64,000 nt of DNA. Origin: Liriodendron chinense. Lineage: Eukaryota; Streptophyta; Magnoliopsida; Magnoliales; Magnoliaceae. Below are positions 12,297 to 23,685 of this stretch, piece by piece. The position numbers and the translations under genes are program-made. Location: positions 868,001 to 932,000 of the forward strand of contig PVNU02003862.1 of NCBI GenBank assembly GCA_003013855.2, written 5' to 3'. Position 1 is the first letter of the stretch. The number at the start of each line of letters is the position of its first letter. Below the pieces are notes generated by a model that worked only from the letters and a program-made list of their open reading frames with translations, was not told the DNA's origin and made no database searches.

Positions 12297-12720
12297 CTGT
12301 GGACCGAGTACATAGTTTGCGTTTTATCCGTACTCTCAATTCATTTTTACATCTCATTTTTTGGCATGAGCCCAAAAACGAGACAGATAAAAACCTCATA
12401 TAGACCACACCACAGGAAACAATGGTTATTTGACACTTACCTTGAAAATGTTTGGGGCTATGGAAGTTTTGGATCAACGTGATATTTGTTTTTTCTCTTT
12501 ATCAAGGTCTGTGTGACCTTGTCACCAGGTTAGATGGCAAATAAACATTACAGTGGGCACTAGAAAGTTTTTAATAGTGGATATTCAATCAATACTATTT
12601 TCCTGTTTTGTGTTCTAACTGAGACTTTCATATGCCTCATTTTTGGTATCCTAATATAAGCTGAAAAAAATGGATGGACGGCGTGGATAAAACATATTCA
12701 TCATAGTGGGGCCCACATAG
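12297..12720. mobile_element. Fold-back repeat, family A (copy abutting the RPL30 promoter)
   Basis: The arms include 'ttttggcatgagcccaaaaa' with 'tatagaccacaccacaggaa' on the left, and 'atggatggacggcgtggata' followed by GTGGGGCCCAC (12706-12716) on the right. The core has 'gtgatatttgttttttctct' and 'gttagatggcaaataaacat'. The element ends about 100 bp upstream of the RPL30 TATA box, so its GGGCCCAC end may act within the promoter. That role is inference. Confidence 0.6.
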
Positions 12721-12819
12721 CTTTGACATAGGGGTCAGTTGGCACTTGGCAGTGGCATCACCGTAATTTTGGAGCGCGCCGAGGGCAATCTAGTCAAGAT
12801 GAGAATGTAGGGCTTTCTC

Positions 12820-12931
12820 TATATAAGCAAAAGAGCTTGAAAAGCCATAGGGTTGCTGGGCTGCCTCTGCTATATTAGGGTTTTTACTGAGAGAGAGAGA
12901 GAGAGAGAGGGGGAGAGAGAGAGCTGCGACA
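12820..12931 (+). promoter_or_regulatory. RPL30 core promoter and 5' leader (TATA box, telo-box, GA tract)
   Basis: TATATAA lies at 12820-12826. A telo-box (TTAGGGTTT at 12875-12883, the reverse complement of AAACCCTAA) lies downstream, followed by a long GA tract at about 12889-12926 running up to the ATG. TATA, telo-box and GA-rich leader are typical of plant ribosomal protein and other translation-machinery promoters. A GGGCCCAC site, resembling the site II/UP1 elements these genes use, sits at 12709-12716 inside a fold-back repeat. Confidence 0.7.
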
Positions 12932-15900
12932 ATGGTGGCGGGAAAGAAGACTGTAATCTCTCCCTCTCTCTCACTACCTCGAAACGAGATTTTTCTTTCT
13001 CTTTCCGTAAATCTGGAAATTTTCATTTTGGGTGTGTTTGGCTGCACCAAATGTCATGAAAATTTGCACCAAGTGGACTGATTAATAATGAAATTTCATG
13101 ATATTTGGTGGAACCAAACGCACCCTTTCCTTGTATATATACATTTAAAGTTTCTTTTTTTTTTTTTGCAGAAGAAGACTCATGAGAGCATCAACAATCG
13201 GCTGGCTCTTGTGATGAAGAGTGGAAAGTACACTCTCGGTTACAAGACCGTCCTCAGGTCCCTCCGCAGCTCCAAAGGTACATTTCATTTCCCATCACCC
13301 CGGCTCACGTTAGCTCTCACCCACCTTGGCTTGCTAACGTGCGCTGTGGCTAACCACTGGCTCAACACTGCAATGCACCCACACAAAAAAATGCGATTGG
13401 AGAATAACTATATAGTCTTTGGAGGATTTATGTGAACCTCGAACTGAGGATGCGCACTGATCCTCGATGCTTGGGTATGGACGAGGGACCGTGGGTAGTG
13501 GTGATTTATGCTGTTTGATCTGATGGACCCCATTTTGGATTTATTCAGTGCCCCCCCAACCCCCCCCAAAAAAAAAAAAAAAAAAAAAATTCTCTGAGTT
13601 GTGATCTTGTTGCCGTCTATTGTTTGGTCTTTATACTGTTGAATGTGGCCCGTTGTTATATGTATATTTTTCTTAGTTATCTATTTGCTGTTGCTGGGCA
13701 AAGTTTCCAGATTGTTCTATCTGGAGGATTGTCGGGACTCTCCCCATCCAGTGTGGGTCACCTGATTGATGAAATTATGGGGGGGATCTGGGCCTTTCAT
13801 GAGGTGGAGCCCATCATCTTGTTGGGCTACCTTTGTAGGATTGTCCATTTTGTAGGCCACAAATTTTTGCTGAATTAGATAGTTTTTTGAAGTAATCCAT
13901 TTTCTCATACATGCATGATGCACGTAAAGATGTGACCAACTTGATTAATTGTGCAAATTGCCTTAGCATGTCCACTTTCTCCCTCAACTAAACTGAAAAC
14001 CCTAACAGTGTTTTAACCTAAATGGTAACATTCTGAGAAGTTTACCCAAGCTGCATTACTACCATTTTTTTGTCCGATTCGACCTAAAATTGAGACCCTA
14101 ATCAGGTCATTATATTCTGGAGATGGAATGGCTACTAGCCCTTGACATGATTTTCAAGAGGTGTGGCAGTCCCACCTGCAGTGTGCATGCGAACCGGGCA
14201 TGTGTGTTGGACGTATAAGCTATTTATGATGTGGGCTGCACTGAGGATGATCTAGCACTGAACACGATTGTGTGACTTGTGTAGGCATACTGGGGTGTGC
14301 CTGCTACTTACGTGGTCTGATCGACTTTATTTTCATGAGATCCACCTTGGCCATCAGGATTTGGGTGTTCCAACCCGTGTATGGAGTTGTGCCCAAAATC
14401 AAGCTGATTGAAAACCCACATGGGCATCACAGCCCACACCTCATGGAACTGACCACCATTAAAACCTTCCACTAAATGTGTGGGGCTCACCATGGTGTAT
14501 ACATGCCATGCAATCCATTCATGTGAGATGCCCTACCATGATCAAGGGAGGCCCCAAGACCGGGATTATGGAAACCATGGCGAGGCTTGCTGTCAACTGG
14601 GCTAGACACAGGAAAGTAGGGCGTCTCATCCAGAATGAAGACAAGTCTTGTTTCCCCAACCCAGTCACCCTAGTTAGAGACTGGGCTGGGTTTGATTTAC
14701 AATGTAATTGATCAACTGATTGATTTTGATAAGGTATTACAAAATGGTTATTTAATGGCTGTTGCGTAATGGTAATGGTGGGAACCATTACATGTTATGG
14801 GGCCGTAACGGCAAAAAGAAGGCCCATAACAGCCATTATGGGGCCGATAATCGTGATACATTCTTGCCTCTTATACTATTGACCTTGTTATGATATTGAA
14901 TTCTATTAAAAAATCATTTGGGGTTGAATGCATGAATGCATCGAGGATGCATTCTGATACCATGCATTTGTCGTGGAACATATTGAAGATAGTAGTGAAT
15001 ATAATGGCCCATAAGTATTATATTAGTACCCAGAACATACACTCTGGTAATATGCATTTGTAATTATTTTATACTTTTTGATACATCTGTATCTCAATGC
15101 ATACACTTGTATAGTGTCACTAGATGAATTTAGCAATTTTGAACCCTGCTGTGGACATATTGTTGTTGAAGGCTAATTTGTGATGTGGTGGAAATGTTGT
15201 TTTTTCAAGTGGCATATTGGCATCTGATTGATAATTGATTATTATTCATTTTTTTGTCTCTATAGGAAAGTTGATCATCATTGCGAACAATTGCCCTCCA
15301 CTTAGGAAATCTGAGATTGAGTACTATGCGATGTTGGCTAAGGTTGGAGTTCACCACTTTAATGGGAGTGAGTAGCTTACCTTCATCCTTTGGTTGGTTC
15401 TTTTCCATGCATTAGCTTGTCTGTAGCTTATTTTAATTTTGAGGACTTCGAAAAGATGCATCAGATGCTCATTTCTTAATTTGGTGTCCATGATCCGGTC
15501 CCAGACCATGTGTCTGTTGGGATCCACTGGGGGTGGTTGATGCTTCAAAATCTTCCAGATTGGAACCTAGCCACAATCATGGGCCATTTTGCAGTAGAAT
15601 ATGGACCATTGCTGTACTTATCTTTTTAACTGTGTGTCTGCTGCCAGAATTCGAAAGGTTAGCATTGTTGTACTGAGTTGATTTTGGGACATGGTCCATC
15701 CTTGGTCATGCCCACTAGAACAAGTAATTGGTATTCATGCCCACTATAACGAGTAATCGGGATCAATCAACCATGGGCCCTTGTACAAATTGGGAACTTC
15801 AGCATACCTTTCACATATAATCTATTTCTTCTAATTTCCAGTAAGTTCTCGTAATTTGGTTGGTCACGGTTGTGTAATATTTTCTGCCCATTTTGCTCCT

Positions 15901-18856
15901 CACTTCCTGTTTTTAAGATTTTGGCTGGGGTTTGAGAAAACCTTGATAGAGTCCTTCATTTTACACTAGGGCTGTAACTTGGGTCCAGGTCAACCGGAAC
16001 CCTATTGACCCAACCCAGTTTAGATTGGGTTGGGTTGGGTTGGGTTGGGTTTTCAAGGTCCTCAGGTTGGTTTTGTGTTGGAAAACACCAACATGATTTG
16101 AATATGGGTTGTGTTCAGGTTGAGTGGGGCTGTGGGTTGGGTTCTCTTGAGGTCCGGTTGGGCTTGGGTTGAGTGGGGTTGCGGGTCAGGTTGTATTGAG
16201 GTCGGGTTGGGTTTGGGTTGACCCTCAACCCGACCCAAACTGCCTAAGTTGCGCCCCTGTTTTGCATGTTGCATTAGATGAGAAGTGGCATAGTTGGTTC
16301 TGTACATGTGTGCCCTGCCATAATGCAGCAACCGATGAAGCTTCATTATCCAGTGGCTACTAAATTTCTAATGCAAACATATCTGATTTCCTTCCACATG
16401 TATGTCATTTTGGATTACATGAGTTCATATGCAATATTGCATTGGAAAAAAGAAAGAAAGAAAACTCATGATGTTTATAGCATTCAGTTATTCCCTGCCC
16501 CAGAGCTTTAATTTTGGTCTGTGTTTTTCTCTTTTTTATCAGATAATGTCGATTTGGGTACTGCTTGTGGCAAATATTTTCGGGTGTGCTGCCTCAGCAT
16601 CGTCGATCCAGGTAACAACAATCCTGCTGTTAATAGCAAGGTTATGTTTGGCCACAGGATCTTCAGAGATCTTGATGTTCAGATAATCAGGACTCAGCGG
16701 GTCCCACTCCATCACACATTAGTTTTGCTGGTCATCCAGCAGGGAGAATGCTGCAAGGGTGGACAGTTCAAATTTTATCGACTTTTGCAGCCTTTCTCCC
16801 CACAAGATGACAAGCAAAACCTGATGTGGCAAGAGCTTGCTGGATTTTGATTATTGGAAAAAATTAAGATGTTTGAAGAACCTGTGTCCCATCATGGCAT
16901 TTCTCTCCTCCTTTAGTGGTCGTTTGGAGGCCTGTAACTTTTTAAGTTGTAAACAACTTACAGCTGAAGGTGACTTTCAGGTGTAACTTGTTTACATGCT
17001 GCCTGTTTGGATGTAAGTTGTGGTAAACAATTTTATGTGTTTGGGTAACCTGTCTAAAGTGTTTACAGGAGCTTGGAGAGCGGAATTGCTCCAAAATCTT
17101 CACATCTTGATATACGATATGCCATTAGTTTGAGCCCATCTAGATAAATCTCTGAGCCAATTCTTAGGTTATCATTCATTAGGTGGGCCCATAGAGTCAA
17201 AATGCAATCTGGGAGGGTGTGATGGACGATACACAAAACACTTAGAAATTACTTAAAAATTGCACATGTGGCATACAGATGGCCAAATTAAACTGTCCCC
17301 AAATTATGGCAACCAGTATAGATGCATCATGGAATGAAAATTAAGCTTATTTGATTATCTGACTATTGGATTAGTGGACAGTTCTTGGATGGTTAAAAGT
17401 GAAGGAAAAAAATAAAAATCCAATGGTCTTATTTCCACAAACAAGTGTCCACGAATCAGAGGTTAGGATTGTTTGATCTTGGGAATGTGACTTGGCAACA
17501 GTGGGCTGCCCAATCCAGTTGGTTTTATCTAAGTTAATGCATGCTACATGTGTAATTTTTTAGTGCCTGTGCATCAAGCATCATACTCAGCTTGAGTAGA
17601 GTTCACGATGGTATTTTACATGCAATCTAACCTGTTCATATGGTGATTGTCACTGGGATGAAGGGCTATAGCAAATATTAGCCTGATCCAACACATCCTT
17701 GGGAGCCCCAATAAGGTTTCAATGGTGGCCATTCAATCCCCACTGTTTCTTGTAGTGTGCCGCACTTTAGCTTCAGATCTTCCTCATTTTTGGGCTCACG
17801 ACCTATAATAGTCTGGGAAAACTGATGGGCAGAGTTGGACGTCACAGTGGGCCCCACAGGGCTTTGGATTACAAGGACGGTGTAATCCCTATTACACACG
17901 CAGCTCCTATCAAAACCCCTTCTTCCATGCCATCCTTCTCCAGAATGAAGGGAGAAACTGAGGAGATCACAAGCAACTCCTGTCCAGACCCTTTCTTCAA
18001 TTCCTTATCTCAGTCAAGATGGGATGGGAGATTTACAGCCAATCTCTGGAAAACATGACCATCATAGTGGCCTGAACTTGTCATTTACAAGAAAGTATTC
18101 TTTTTCAAATGTTTTCAAATGGGGCTTCTACCTCAAACTTACAGCTTGTAACTTATGGTGAAATTTCTAATCCAAACACCACCTGTGAGCGAGTCGACTA
18201 ATTTCCAATCCAAACACCACCTGTGAGCTAGTCGACTGTCAGTCCTTTACAATTAATGCAACTTACAGGCATCCAAACACTACCTGTGAGTTAACTGTAA
18301 GTCCTTTACAACTTACGCAACTTAAAGCATCCAAATGACCCTGTAGGTAGAGAAATGTTTGTTACACGCATGCTTTATGAATACCTTTCTGCACCAGTTC
18401 TAATGGAAAATGGGTACAAGATCTGGGCTGATCATGTGCTGGGCTGTGTCCTAAAAATAGGTTAATTGGGTGATTGGAACAGGACCTGAGTAGACAAAAT
18501 GAATGGTCATTGGTTTTGCTTAGGATCATCTCGGTACTTGTTTGATTTTGGCTTGTGGCCCATATATGGTGTGATTGGGATGTATGGTGCTCACCTCCAA
18601 ATCTTTGTGTGATGTGCCTGCTCGGGAATTCATGTGCAAAAGCCAAAAATTCGCTGCTGCTGCTGGCATTCTCTTGGGTAGAGAAGCTATTTTTGTTATT
18701 ATTTCAGCGAAACGATGGTCTTATTAGATTGCTTTCGAGTTCTGATTTGATGAGATCTTGTTAGCAATGAATAAGAGGGGCCATTTGTATTGATTCCTGC
18801 ATTTCTTTGTTTCAGGTGACTCGGATATCATCAAGAGCATGCCTAGCGAGCAGTGA
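12932..18856 (+). CDS. RPL30: 60S ribosomal protein L30 (eL30)
   Basis: There are five exons: 12932-12952, 13172-13277, 15266-15367, 16543-16611 and 18816-18856. They sum to 339 nt, or 112 aa plus stop, the usual eL30 length. The product begins MVAGKKT and continues with HESINNRLALVMKSGKYTLG, IIIANNCPPLRKSEIEYYAM, GVHHFNG, NNVDLGTACGKYFRV and SIVDPGDSDIIKSMPSEQ, all diagnostic of eL30. It is a component of the large cytosolic ribosomal subunit. All donors are GT and all acceptors AG. The first coding exon is only 21 nt, and introns 2-4 are unusually long (2.0, 1.2 and 2.2 kb) because they carry repeats and MITEs. The promoter shows TATA and telo-box elements. No defect is seen. Confidence 0.97.
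13278..15265 (+). other. RPL30 intron 2
   Basis: This intron holds a C-run/A-run junction at 13550-13589 and dispersed repeat fragments near 13735-13870 and 14290-14560 (gtgggcc-type motifs). A short hairpin-like stretch at about 14740-14850 contains several 'taatgg' and 'gttatggggccgtaacgg'-like inverted motifs. No gene is seen inside. Confidence 0.6.
15967..16259. mobile_element. hAT-like MITE in RPL30 intron 3
   Basis: The left end TAGGGCTGTAACTTGGGTCC is inverted at the right end (ACTGCCTAAGTTGCGCCCCTG). Flanking octamers TTTTACAC (15959-15966) and TTTTGCAT (16260-16267) match at 6 of 8 positions, as expected for a decayed 8 bp duplication. The inside is built from repeated GGGTT and GGTTGGG pentamers, including a run at about 16026-16052. 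Confidence 0.6.
16612..18815 (+). other. RPL30 intron 4
   Basis: The intron is 2.2 kb, flanked by GTAACA and TTTCAG. Most of it is a TIR-bounded repeat (16914-18345) with a partial family A fold-back inside. The remaining 470 bp before exon 5 shows nothing recognisable apart from dispersed repeat fragments. Confidence 0.7.
16914..18345. mobile_element. TIR DNA element in RPL30 intron 4
   Basis: The left end TAGTGGTCGTTTGGAGGCC, followed by several 'aagttgtaaacaacttaca' motifs, is mirrored at the right end by 'caacttaaagcatccaaatgacc'. The right side repeats 'ccaaacaccacctgtgagc' and 'cagtcctttacaa' in two or three copies each. 'GTTTGGA' at both ends is typical of plant hAT or Harbinger MITEs. 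A partial family A fold-back lies inside at about 17640-17880. No transposase frame and no clear target duplication were seen. Confidence 0.45.
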
Positions 18857-18862
18857 TTTAGT

Positions 18863-18863
<1 letters not shown>

Positions 18864-18897
<34 letters not shown>
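18864..18897 (+). repeat. (GA)n microsatellite in the RPL30 3' UTR
   Basis: This is an uninterrupted run of about 16 AG/GA units starting 8 bases after the RPL30 stop codon. The 5' leader also carries a GA tract. Confidence 0.9.
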
Positions 18898-18901
<4 letters not shown>

Positions 18902-19269
18902 AGTGTATTGTCTTTGCTAGAGATTCTAATTTTAATGGCTGGTTTTACAGGGGTCTGTTTCTGATAGAGTCCCTTTCAGTATAATGTGAATTTTGTTGTT
19001 AGAACTCACTCTAGAATGGTTTTTATAGACAAACCTTCAAAACCATATGCGGGAGTGGACTGCCCATTTAGTGGGTCCTGTCATGGACACGGCTTAGAAA
19101 CCGCACCAGTTGGATGATCCTTGGCATGTGTCACTGGCATCATTCAAACCGGTGGAAATGAAGTTGATAACTGCAAAAAATTCAGCAAAAATTGTACCAA
19201 AATGTGATAGTGGACCATTCATTTTTGGACCCACCATTGGGACGGTCTTGGTTCACACAGGATGCAGAT
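18898..19269. other. RPL30 3' flank
   Basis: AT-rich sequence with a possible 3' UTR end. No gene or clear repeat boundary was seen. Confidence 0.4.
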
Positions 19270-19640
19270 TGTATACGGACACTGCCAGTAGTGCATACGC
19301 TGCTTTGTGGGCCTCACCATGTTGTATGTATTATCCACACCGTGATTGAACGCCACCATTTAGAAAGCTCTTGGGGGCCACAAGTTCTTTATCAAGCTGA
19401 AATTTACGTTTTCCCTTCATCCAGGTCTGTGCGACCTTATCAACAGGTTGGAGGGAAAATATACATCGCAGTGGCCCCAAGGAAGTTTTAATGGTGGGCA
19501 TTTGATCACCATTGTTTTCCTGTGATGGTCCACCTGAGATTTCGGTCTGCCTAATTTTTTGGGTTATGCTCTAAAATAATGATTCAAAATGGATTGACTG
19601 GATAAAACACACATCATTGTGGTGCCCACAGAGAACTGTC
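19270..19640. mobile_element. Fold-back repeat, family A
   Basis: This copy contains the family hallmarks 'gtgggcctcaccatgttgta', 'gattgaacgccaccatttag', 'gctgaaatttacgttttccc', 'tgtgcgaccttatcaacagg', 'gtgatggtccacctgagatt' and, at the end, 'aaaatggattgactggataa' with 'acacatcattgtggtgccca'. A partial second copy (left arm only) follows at about 19800-19930. Confidence 0.55.
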
Positions 19641-19939
19641 AGTCGCAACGATTGCCATGAGAGTTGGGCCTCATCGTGGTCTCCCATGAACCAAGCATCA
19701 TTAATGGTACACGTTCAACTGGTAACAGAAGCCCCTGCCAATCCCGATGCCGGAAAGGTTAGTAATCCCTGCCACTGCCAATCCGGAGGCCAGAACGGGT
19801 AGGGCCTCTGTAGGGCCGCTGTGGTGTATCTCTCTTATCTACACTAGCCATCCATTTTTCCAGTTCGTTTTATGAAGCCCAAAAATGAGGTAGATCCAAG
19901 GCTCAAATGGACCACACTATAGAAGGACGGGAGTTTTAA

Positions 19940-20760
19940 TTATCTCTCCATATTATCATATCTTTGACATTATTTTTATTTCTAGTTCAGCGATACCGAT
20001 AATACTGGTAGTGATATTGACAACACTGATAGTATAAAAAATTCTAGGTATAGGTGATATATTGCTAAATATCGCCAATGTATCAATATTGTCAATATTT
20101 TCAATTGTGTAAATTTTAGACGTCATTTGTATTGCCAATGCATTGATACCATAGGTGTATCACTATTATTTTTACTATGTAAATTTCAGGTGTCACTTGT
20201 GTTGTTAATGTATCTGCAATATTTTGATAATATTGTCAATTTATTGATATCGCAAAAAATCTATATATTAAAAATTTTTCATTTCATATTTTATTATGGA
20301 CATATGATTGTACGAAGTGTTCAATTTGTCGAAGATACTATTATTAGTATTATTGTATTATCATTATCATAACATAGCATTAATAACAGGACAATCTTTA
20401 GTTTTTCTTTTTTTTTTTTGTTTCCTCAGTAATTAATGATTTGTTCAGAAGATGTTTGGATGAAAGGTCAAATATTGGATGGATATATGGGATAGATGAG
20501 ATGATTGGATTGATTTCTTATAGTTACACATACTTTTAGGCCCCCATAAATAAAAACCTATTATATATGCATTATTTGTGTAATTTTTTTATTCTTAACT
20601 ATGTAAATATATGTATTTTATCTTCTCTTAAAGTTTTACTTAAAAATTCAACTGTTTTTTTTTCCCCTCACATTTTCGATCACCAGTGATATTATCGACA
20701 GTATTGATATTGTTTTTGTATTCCCGGTTGGCAAAACTTGTAACGATATTGAAACTTTGA
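19940..20760. repeat. AT-rich region with reiterated GATATTG/TATTGTCAAT motifs
   Basis: The stretch repeats short phrases such as 'gatattgacaacactgatag', 'tatcaatattgtcaatattt' and 'cattgatacc', and the same phrasing returns at about 20690-20760. It looks like a degenerate, partly palindromic repeat. No coding sequence is supported. Confidence 0.4.
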
Positions 20761-20929
20761 ACACGAAATGACACCCACAGTTGAAACCTTCCTTGAGGGA
20801 CTACAAAGTTCTTTGTATTTTTGTTTTTAGTTACTACATACACCCCATTGTTAGCCACTAAGCTACCAAGACCTTAGTGCTGAAATGAGGTTATCTTCAC
20901 TCATTCTACAACTTGAGCTATGGATCCGG

Positions 20930-21160
20930 ATGTGTCTACACACAGACATGGATGAAGGGAAAACACAAATATCAACTAAGGTAGCCTTTGAGAAGTTTTC
21001 AATAGTGCTCATTTAATGGCCACTATGTGGTCCCATAAGTCTTTAATATATCTTATTTTTGGGCTTAGACCCTAAAATGATATGGAAAAATGGATGGACG
21101 GTGTGGATAAAAGCCACACATCACGGTGGCCCGTCAAGCCCCTGTCTGTTCTGATTGGAA
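20930..21160. mobile_element. Partial fold-back repeat, family A (right half)
   Basis: It carries 'atggatgaagggaaaacaca', 'ttttgggcttagaccctaaa', 'aaatggatggacggtgtgga' and 'cacacatcacggtggcccg', which equal the right half of the other family A copies. Confidence 0.55.
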
Positions 21161-21736
21161 TCCGCAGGGGTAGTACCCAATCCGCACTCACGTAAAACCG
21201 TCTAAGCCCTGTGGCCCTCTGTAGACATGAAATAATGCCAAGATTAGGTTTGATCGACTGATCTTAATCTCTGATTGAGGAGCATGTTTTTCCAACTCTC
21301 ACCTTTGAATATTTGCAGAATTATTCCATTGTAACTTAATTTCTGTGTGCATGAGTATGAAGCATGGTTTTTAGACTTGGGTGACCTGGATAGACTCAGT
21401 TCGGTCTATGACTTGCCTGAGTTGGGGCTGGCTCTTCATATCAAACTAGATCAGGTAGTATTGAATCAGAGTTGACTCGGACGAGTTGTATTCAATTCGT
21501 AGTCGTCTGAGTCTTTAAACCAAGCATCATCAAATTTCTGTTTTCACTGTTTGAAATGGGCTAGTTTTTGGATGACTAGGATCACCTGAATTCTGAGGTT
21601 TGGGGGCTCAATGGTCTGGATCACCTAAGTGGGGTACCCTTGTATTATAATTCAAGTCCAAGACAGGTCAGCCTGGGAACGATTCGTCCTGCGAGTGCTG
21701 TAGGGTTAGTGAATTGTATGTCTGCAGTGAGCCCCT
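21161..21736. other. Intergenic stretch upstream of the copia-type element
   Basis: It contains a short region with 'gagttggggctggctc' and 'gagttgactcggacgagt' motifs near 21410-21510, possibly the edge of a hAT-like repeat. No gene seen. Confidence 0.4.
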
Positions 21737-22380
21737 TGTTGGAGAGTCTTCAAACTATGTGCATGTTTGGGTGCTCAGACCAGTCAGCCGACCGGTCTGA
21801 CGACCAATCTGACGTTTGTGGCCCAATGCACGTGAAGACAAAGAAGACATTCTATGTGTGCCCAGACCGGTCGGTTGACCGGTCGTCAGTGGGCTCTAAC
21901 CGGTCGGGCGACCGGTCGGCTATGAGGCAACATGGGATTTTCTCCCTAGACGGTCTCTGTGCAATATGCGACCGGTCGGCCGTGCGCGCGAATCTCTTAC
22001 GCAGTCGCAGTACTGCGCAAGGTGTTTCTATTTTCAGATTTCTTCCTATTTAAGGTATTATAATCCGACTTAGAGAGGCATCTTAAGGTGTTCAAGGTTT
22101 CCTATTTGTACTAAGAAGAGGAGAGAGGTGTGAGTGAGAGAGAATAAGGAGTTTTCTCTGTTTTTCCTTGCTAGTGGGTTGTCTATCTCTATAATCTTCT
22201 GATATTCATAGTAGATCGTTGTGTGCCGTGATTTTTTACCCGTTGAGGGATTTTTCCACGTACATTTGGAGTCTCTTGTGGTTAATGCTTGTGTGTGATT
22301 GATTGCATCTTGTTTACTCGTTTGATCTAGCATTGCTTTACATGGTCGGCGTTCCGCTTCCGTTGCCGGCTTTCCCAACA
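21737..22380 (+). repeat. 5' LTR of the copia-type element
   Basis: It is 644 bp, TG...CA. The first half carries repeated ACCGGTC palindromes (about 21778-21985). A TATTTAAG motif at about 22047 could serve as a TATA element. Confidence 0.9.
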
Positions 22381-22434
22381 AGTGGTATCAGAGATAAAGT
22401 TGGGGTGGAGTAGATTCGAATCTGAGAGGAGAAG

Positions 22435-22959
22435 ATGGGATCGGGCGCAAGGTTCGAGGTAGGGAAGTTTTCTGGAAAAAATAACTTTGAGCTATGGAAG
22501 GTGAATGTTGAATCCTTCCTGGTTCAGCAAGGGCTTGATGATGCTCTTGGAAAGCGACCCGAGGCTCTGAAAGACGATGAGTGGACGATGCTCGACAAGA
22601 AGGCTAGAACCTCAATCCTGTTAAACCTTACGGATGATGTTCTCTATCATGTCATGAAGGAGAAGACTGCGGCTGAAATGATGGCGAAACTAGATAAGGT
22701 TTATGCCAAGAAATCTCTAAAGAATCGCATGTATGTGTTGATGCAGTTGTTCACCTTAAGGATGGCTGAGGGAACTGAGGTGGAGGACCACCTGAGCACG
22801 TTCAATAGGCTGGTTTGCAAGTTGGTGGAGATCGATGTACCGATGAAGGATAAGTATCAAGCATGCATCTTGTTGAATTCTCTTCCAGATTCATATGAGT
22901 CGTTTAGGGACTCTGTGTGCAAAGGGAAGACTAAGGGCCAAGGGCAAAGGGAAGGCTAA
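22435..22959 (+). pseudogene. Copia-type Gag (UBN2-like), truncated by frameshift
   Basis: The frame starts at ATG 22435, 40 bases after the primer-binding site, and encodes 174 residues. Typical Gag features are FSGKNNFELWKVNVESFLVQ near the N terminus, the region around WTMLDKKARTSILLNL, a central AKKSLKNRMYVLMQLFTLRM, and EVEDHLSTFNRLVCKL. The frame leaves the Gag register at about 22930, in a Lys/Gly-rich stretch where the neighbouring frame enters the zinc knuckle. A deletion with a frameshift is likely there. The protein would package element RNA. It is inactive as a single product here unless frameshifting occurs. Confidence 0.85.
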
Positions 22960-23630
22960 AGTGAAGTGCTGGAATTGTGGTCAAGAGGGCCACATAAGGG
23001 GGGATTGTCAGAATCCTAGGTTGAGGCAAGAGAAGTATGAAAATTCTTCTGGAGTGGGAGCCAATACCGTAGAGGACGGTGGCGATCTGTGTAAAGTTCT
23101 GACTATATCTAGCAAGGGATCTCACGGTAGTGAGTGGATCCTTGATTTAGGGCTTCATGTCACGTTTGTCCTGACCGGAATTCATTCACGACATACAGGG
23201 AGTATGGTGGAGAACCGGTGTTTGTGAGTGATGGAGTCGCTCATAAGGTTGTGGGTATTGGTACTGTGCGCATCAGGATGTTTGATGGGGTCGAACGAGT
23301 CCTGGAAGATGTGAAGCACGTTCCCAAGATGAAGATGAATGTGATTTCTCTTGGTGCACTCGAGGCGAAATGGTGCGTGTTTATCGGCCGCGATTGTTGT
23401 TGTGAAGTGTTAAAGGGGGTACTCGTGTGTATGAAGGCACGGAGGTGTGGCCATCTTTACATGTTGATTGGGAGCACAATTCACAGTGGAGTTGCGGGAA
23501 AGGCAGCAAGATCCACGGTTGCTCGTATGTGGCAAGTGCCCAAGGGCCACATGAGAAGAGCGGTAAAGGGCGTGAATTTGCAAGAATATGGTCGATGGTG
23601 GCACAAGAAGCGATGGGGCTATGATTGAAG
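22895..23630 (+). pseudogene. Copia zinc knuckle and partial protease remnant
   Basis: The frame from 22895 carries the CCHC knuckle CWNCGQEGHIRGDC and then WILDLGLHVTF, where the aspartic protease motif DSG has become DLG. A second frameshift follows. From 23218 the frame continues with IRMFDGVERVLEDVKHVP and MNVISLGALEAKW, the usual downstream part of the copia protease region. The sequence then runs into the right LTR with no integrase or reverse transcriptase. Confidence 0.75.
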
Positions 23631-23685
23631 ATGAGATGACGTTGCAAGGATGTGTTGTTTCGACGTTTGAAGCCTCGGTGGAGTT

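Noticed and set aside
21640..22053. 137-codon frame over the copia left LTR
   Set aside because: It lies in U3 sequence with ACCGGTC repeats, and the right LTR does not conserve it as a full frame.
22383..22394. tRNA-like TGGTATCAGAG match
   Set aside because: This is a retrotransposon primer-binding site; the rest of a tRNA gene is absent. The same applies to 33738-33750. No tRNA or rRNA gene was recognised in the window.
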